Made by a program: the position numbers and the translations under genes. 64,000 bases of DNA from Pantoea agglomerans (GTDB lineage: Bacteria > Pseudomonadota > Gammaproteobacteria > Enterobacterales > Enterobacteriaceae), in assembly GCF_020149765.1 (NCBI RefSeq), contig NZ_CP083810.1, positions 1 to 64,000 of the forward strand, given 5' to 3'. The notes under the pieces are model-generated. The model saw nothing but the letters and a program-made list of their open reading frames with translations. It did not search any database and was not told where the DNA came from. Below are positions 63,147 to 64,000 of this stretch, one piece after another (positions within the stretch are counted from its first letter, which is position 1; each line of letters starts with the position of its first letter).

Positions 63147-64000
63147 ATGGATCTTAACGCCTTAACAGATTTTCACCTTATCGCCGCCTCGGGCGGGTTC
63201 GGCGCCGCCAGCCGCGCCAGCGGGCGTTCAAAGGCAACACTGTCGCGGCGGCTGGCCGATCTTGAAGAAACGCTTGGCGTCCGCCTTATTGAGCGCGGTA
63301 ACCGTCGGCTTGAAATTACCGAGGCAGGTAAACTTCTGCTGGCCAGAACGGCCGGGGCCATGCGCGAAATCAGCGAAGCTGTCGTTATGACGCAGGAGGG
63401 CGCGACCCGTCCCAGAGGATGCCTGCGTATTGCAGCACCGCTGCTGTTTTCACAGGTGGCGCTGGGCCAGCTCACAGCCCGATTCCGCACGCGTTATCCC
63501 GACGTCCGGATTGAGTCCGTGGCAGAGGACAGGCTCAGCAATCTGGTTGAGGAGCATTTCGACGTGGCAATTCGCATTAATCCCCCACCGGACAGCGCGC
63601 TGGTGGGCAGATGCTTTGCCAGAGACAAGCTCATGCTGGTCGCCGCTCCCGGGTTTGAGATGCCGCTCAGCGACGGCGGCCGCCCGCTCCCGGTTGCTGC
63701 GGTCGTGATGCCCACGCACAGGGAAGGCGAAATCTGGTCGCTGGATAACGGGCGACGCTGCCTGGTCCCGCAGCCGGTGGCGCAGTTCTCTTCCCTGCTG
63801 GCCGTGCGTGACGCCGTAACTGCGGGCGCCGGCGCGGCGATGCTGCCCCAGTCGATTGTCAGTAATCTGCTGGAAAAAGGCGCGCTGATCGCATGGGGAG
63901 AGGCTAACGAGACGACAGAGCTGTGGGTGCTGCACACCTCTCGCCGCCTGCAGAGCCCAAAAGTCAGCGCCTTCGTGGCATTCATCTGCGAGCAATATCC
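63147..64000 (+). CDS. LysR-family regulator (C-terminus beyond the right edge)
   Basis: The frame starts at ATG 63147 and is open to the window end, giving about 284 residues of a protein usually near 300. The winged helix (LNALTDFHLIAASGGFGAAS, then RSKATLSRRLADLE) and effector domain (RGCLRIAAPLLFSQVALG) are those of the LysR subgroup near AaeR/DsdC-like transporters and oxidoreductase regulators. It is divergent from the NmrA-like gene and probably regulates it. Confidence 0.88.
   Translation, partial: MDLNALTDFHLIAASGGFGAASRASGRSKATLSRRLADLEETLGVRLIERGNRRLEITEAGKLLLARTAGAMREISEAVVMTQEGATRPRGCLRIAAPLLFSQVALGQLTARFRTRYPDVRIESVAEDRLSNLVEEHFDVAIRINPPPDSALVGRCFARDKLMLVAAPGFEMPLSDGGRPLPVAAVVMPTHREGEIWSLDNGRRCLVPQPVAQFSSLLAVRDAVTAGAGAAMLPQSIVSNLLEKGALIAWGEANETTELWVLHTSRRLQSPKVSAFVAFICEQY

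Overview
The window looks like part of a large conjugative plasmid (or plasmid-like conjugative element) of an Enterobacterales bacterium, most likely Erwiniaceae or Enterobacteriaceae. This rests on a plasmid-type ParFG partition locus, a complete 'integrating conjugative element' (GI/SPI-7/ICEHin1056-type) type IV secretion cluster, an enterobacterial IS3-family element, and a budABC 2,3-butanediol operon. The assignment to genus is not possible from what can be seen here. All family names are from recognition of the protein sequences, not from a search.

Layout. 1-2 kb: copper handling, with the multicopper oxidase PcoA (running off the left edge), a small secreted Cys/Met/His protein, a four-helix-bundle cysteine-rich copper-storage protein, and two copper-box-like repeats. 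2.3-3.4 kb: a UmuC-type polymerase that has lost its N-terminus. 3.4-5.4 kb: parF-parG flanked by about 35 ACTC/GAGT boxes, a very long candidate centromere plus operator. 5.7-9.4 kb: a defence cluster made of a two-gene CBASS (CD-NTase plus S-4TM pore effector) and an Abi_2/AbiF gene with a probable upstream structured RNA, the abi gene being cut by an IS3-family element. 9.4-17 kb: element maintenance and DNA processing (STY4528-like replication protein, TIGR03761, lipoprotein, TopB, DUF3577/STY4534, SSB, a DUF4160-DUF2442 pair).

17-40 kb: the transfer apparatus. The order is PilL-like, TIGR03759, transglycosylase, TIGR03765, Mrr-like nuclease, TraD, TIGR03747, RAQPRD, TIGR03758, 03745, 03750, 03746, 03749, 03752, 03751, VirB4-like ATPase, then TIGR03757, 03756, 03755 and TraG_N. 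Many genes overlap by 4 nt (ATGA/GTGA), indicating translational coupling. The run is interrupted at 32.3-35.1 kb by an AT-rich two-gene insert (PD-(D/E)xK nuclease-like protein plus DUF2971 protein), which is the best candidate here for an undescribed defence cassette. No relaxase, plasmid initiator or intact integrase is in the window.

40-49 kb: accessory DNA with a structured GC-rich non-coding block, a secreted protein, membrane proteins, a fragment of a transposase, and a three-gene AT-rich operon (DUF262 protein, DUF3696-type AAA ATPase, and a small His-rich protein). Two genes in this stretch carry a single in-frame TAA in an otherwise open frame, and both stops are followed by AAC. 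A decayed tyrosine-recombinase fragment lies at the right edge.

49-64 kb: ordinary metabolic genes with higher GC: a nucleobase deaminase and xanthine/uracil permease with a divergent LysR regulator, an amino-acid transporter, a GGDEF protein, a two-subunit PQQ-dependent dehydrogenase (membrane anchor and catalytic subunit encoded separately), the budA-budB-budC operon with its divergent LysR regulator, an NmrA-type oxidoreductase and a LysR gene running off the right edge.
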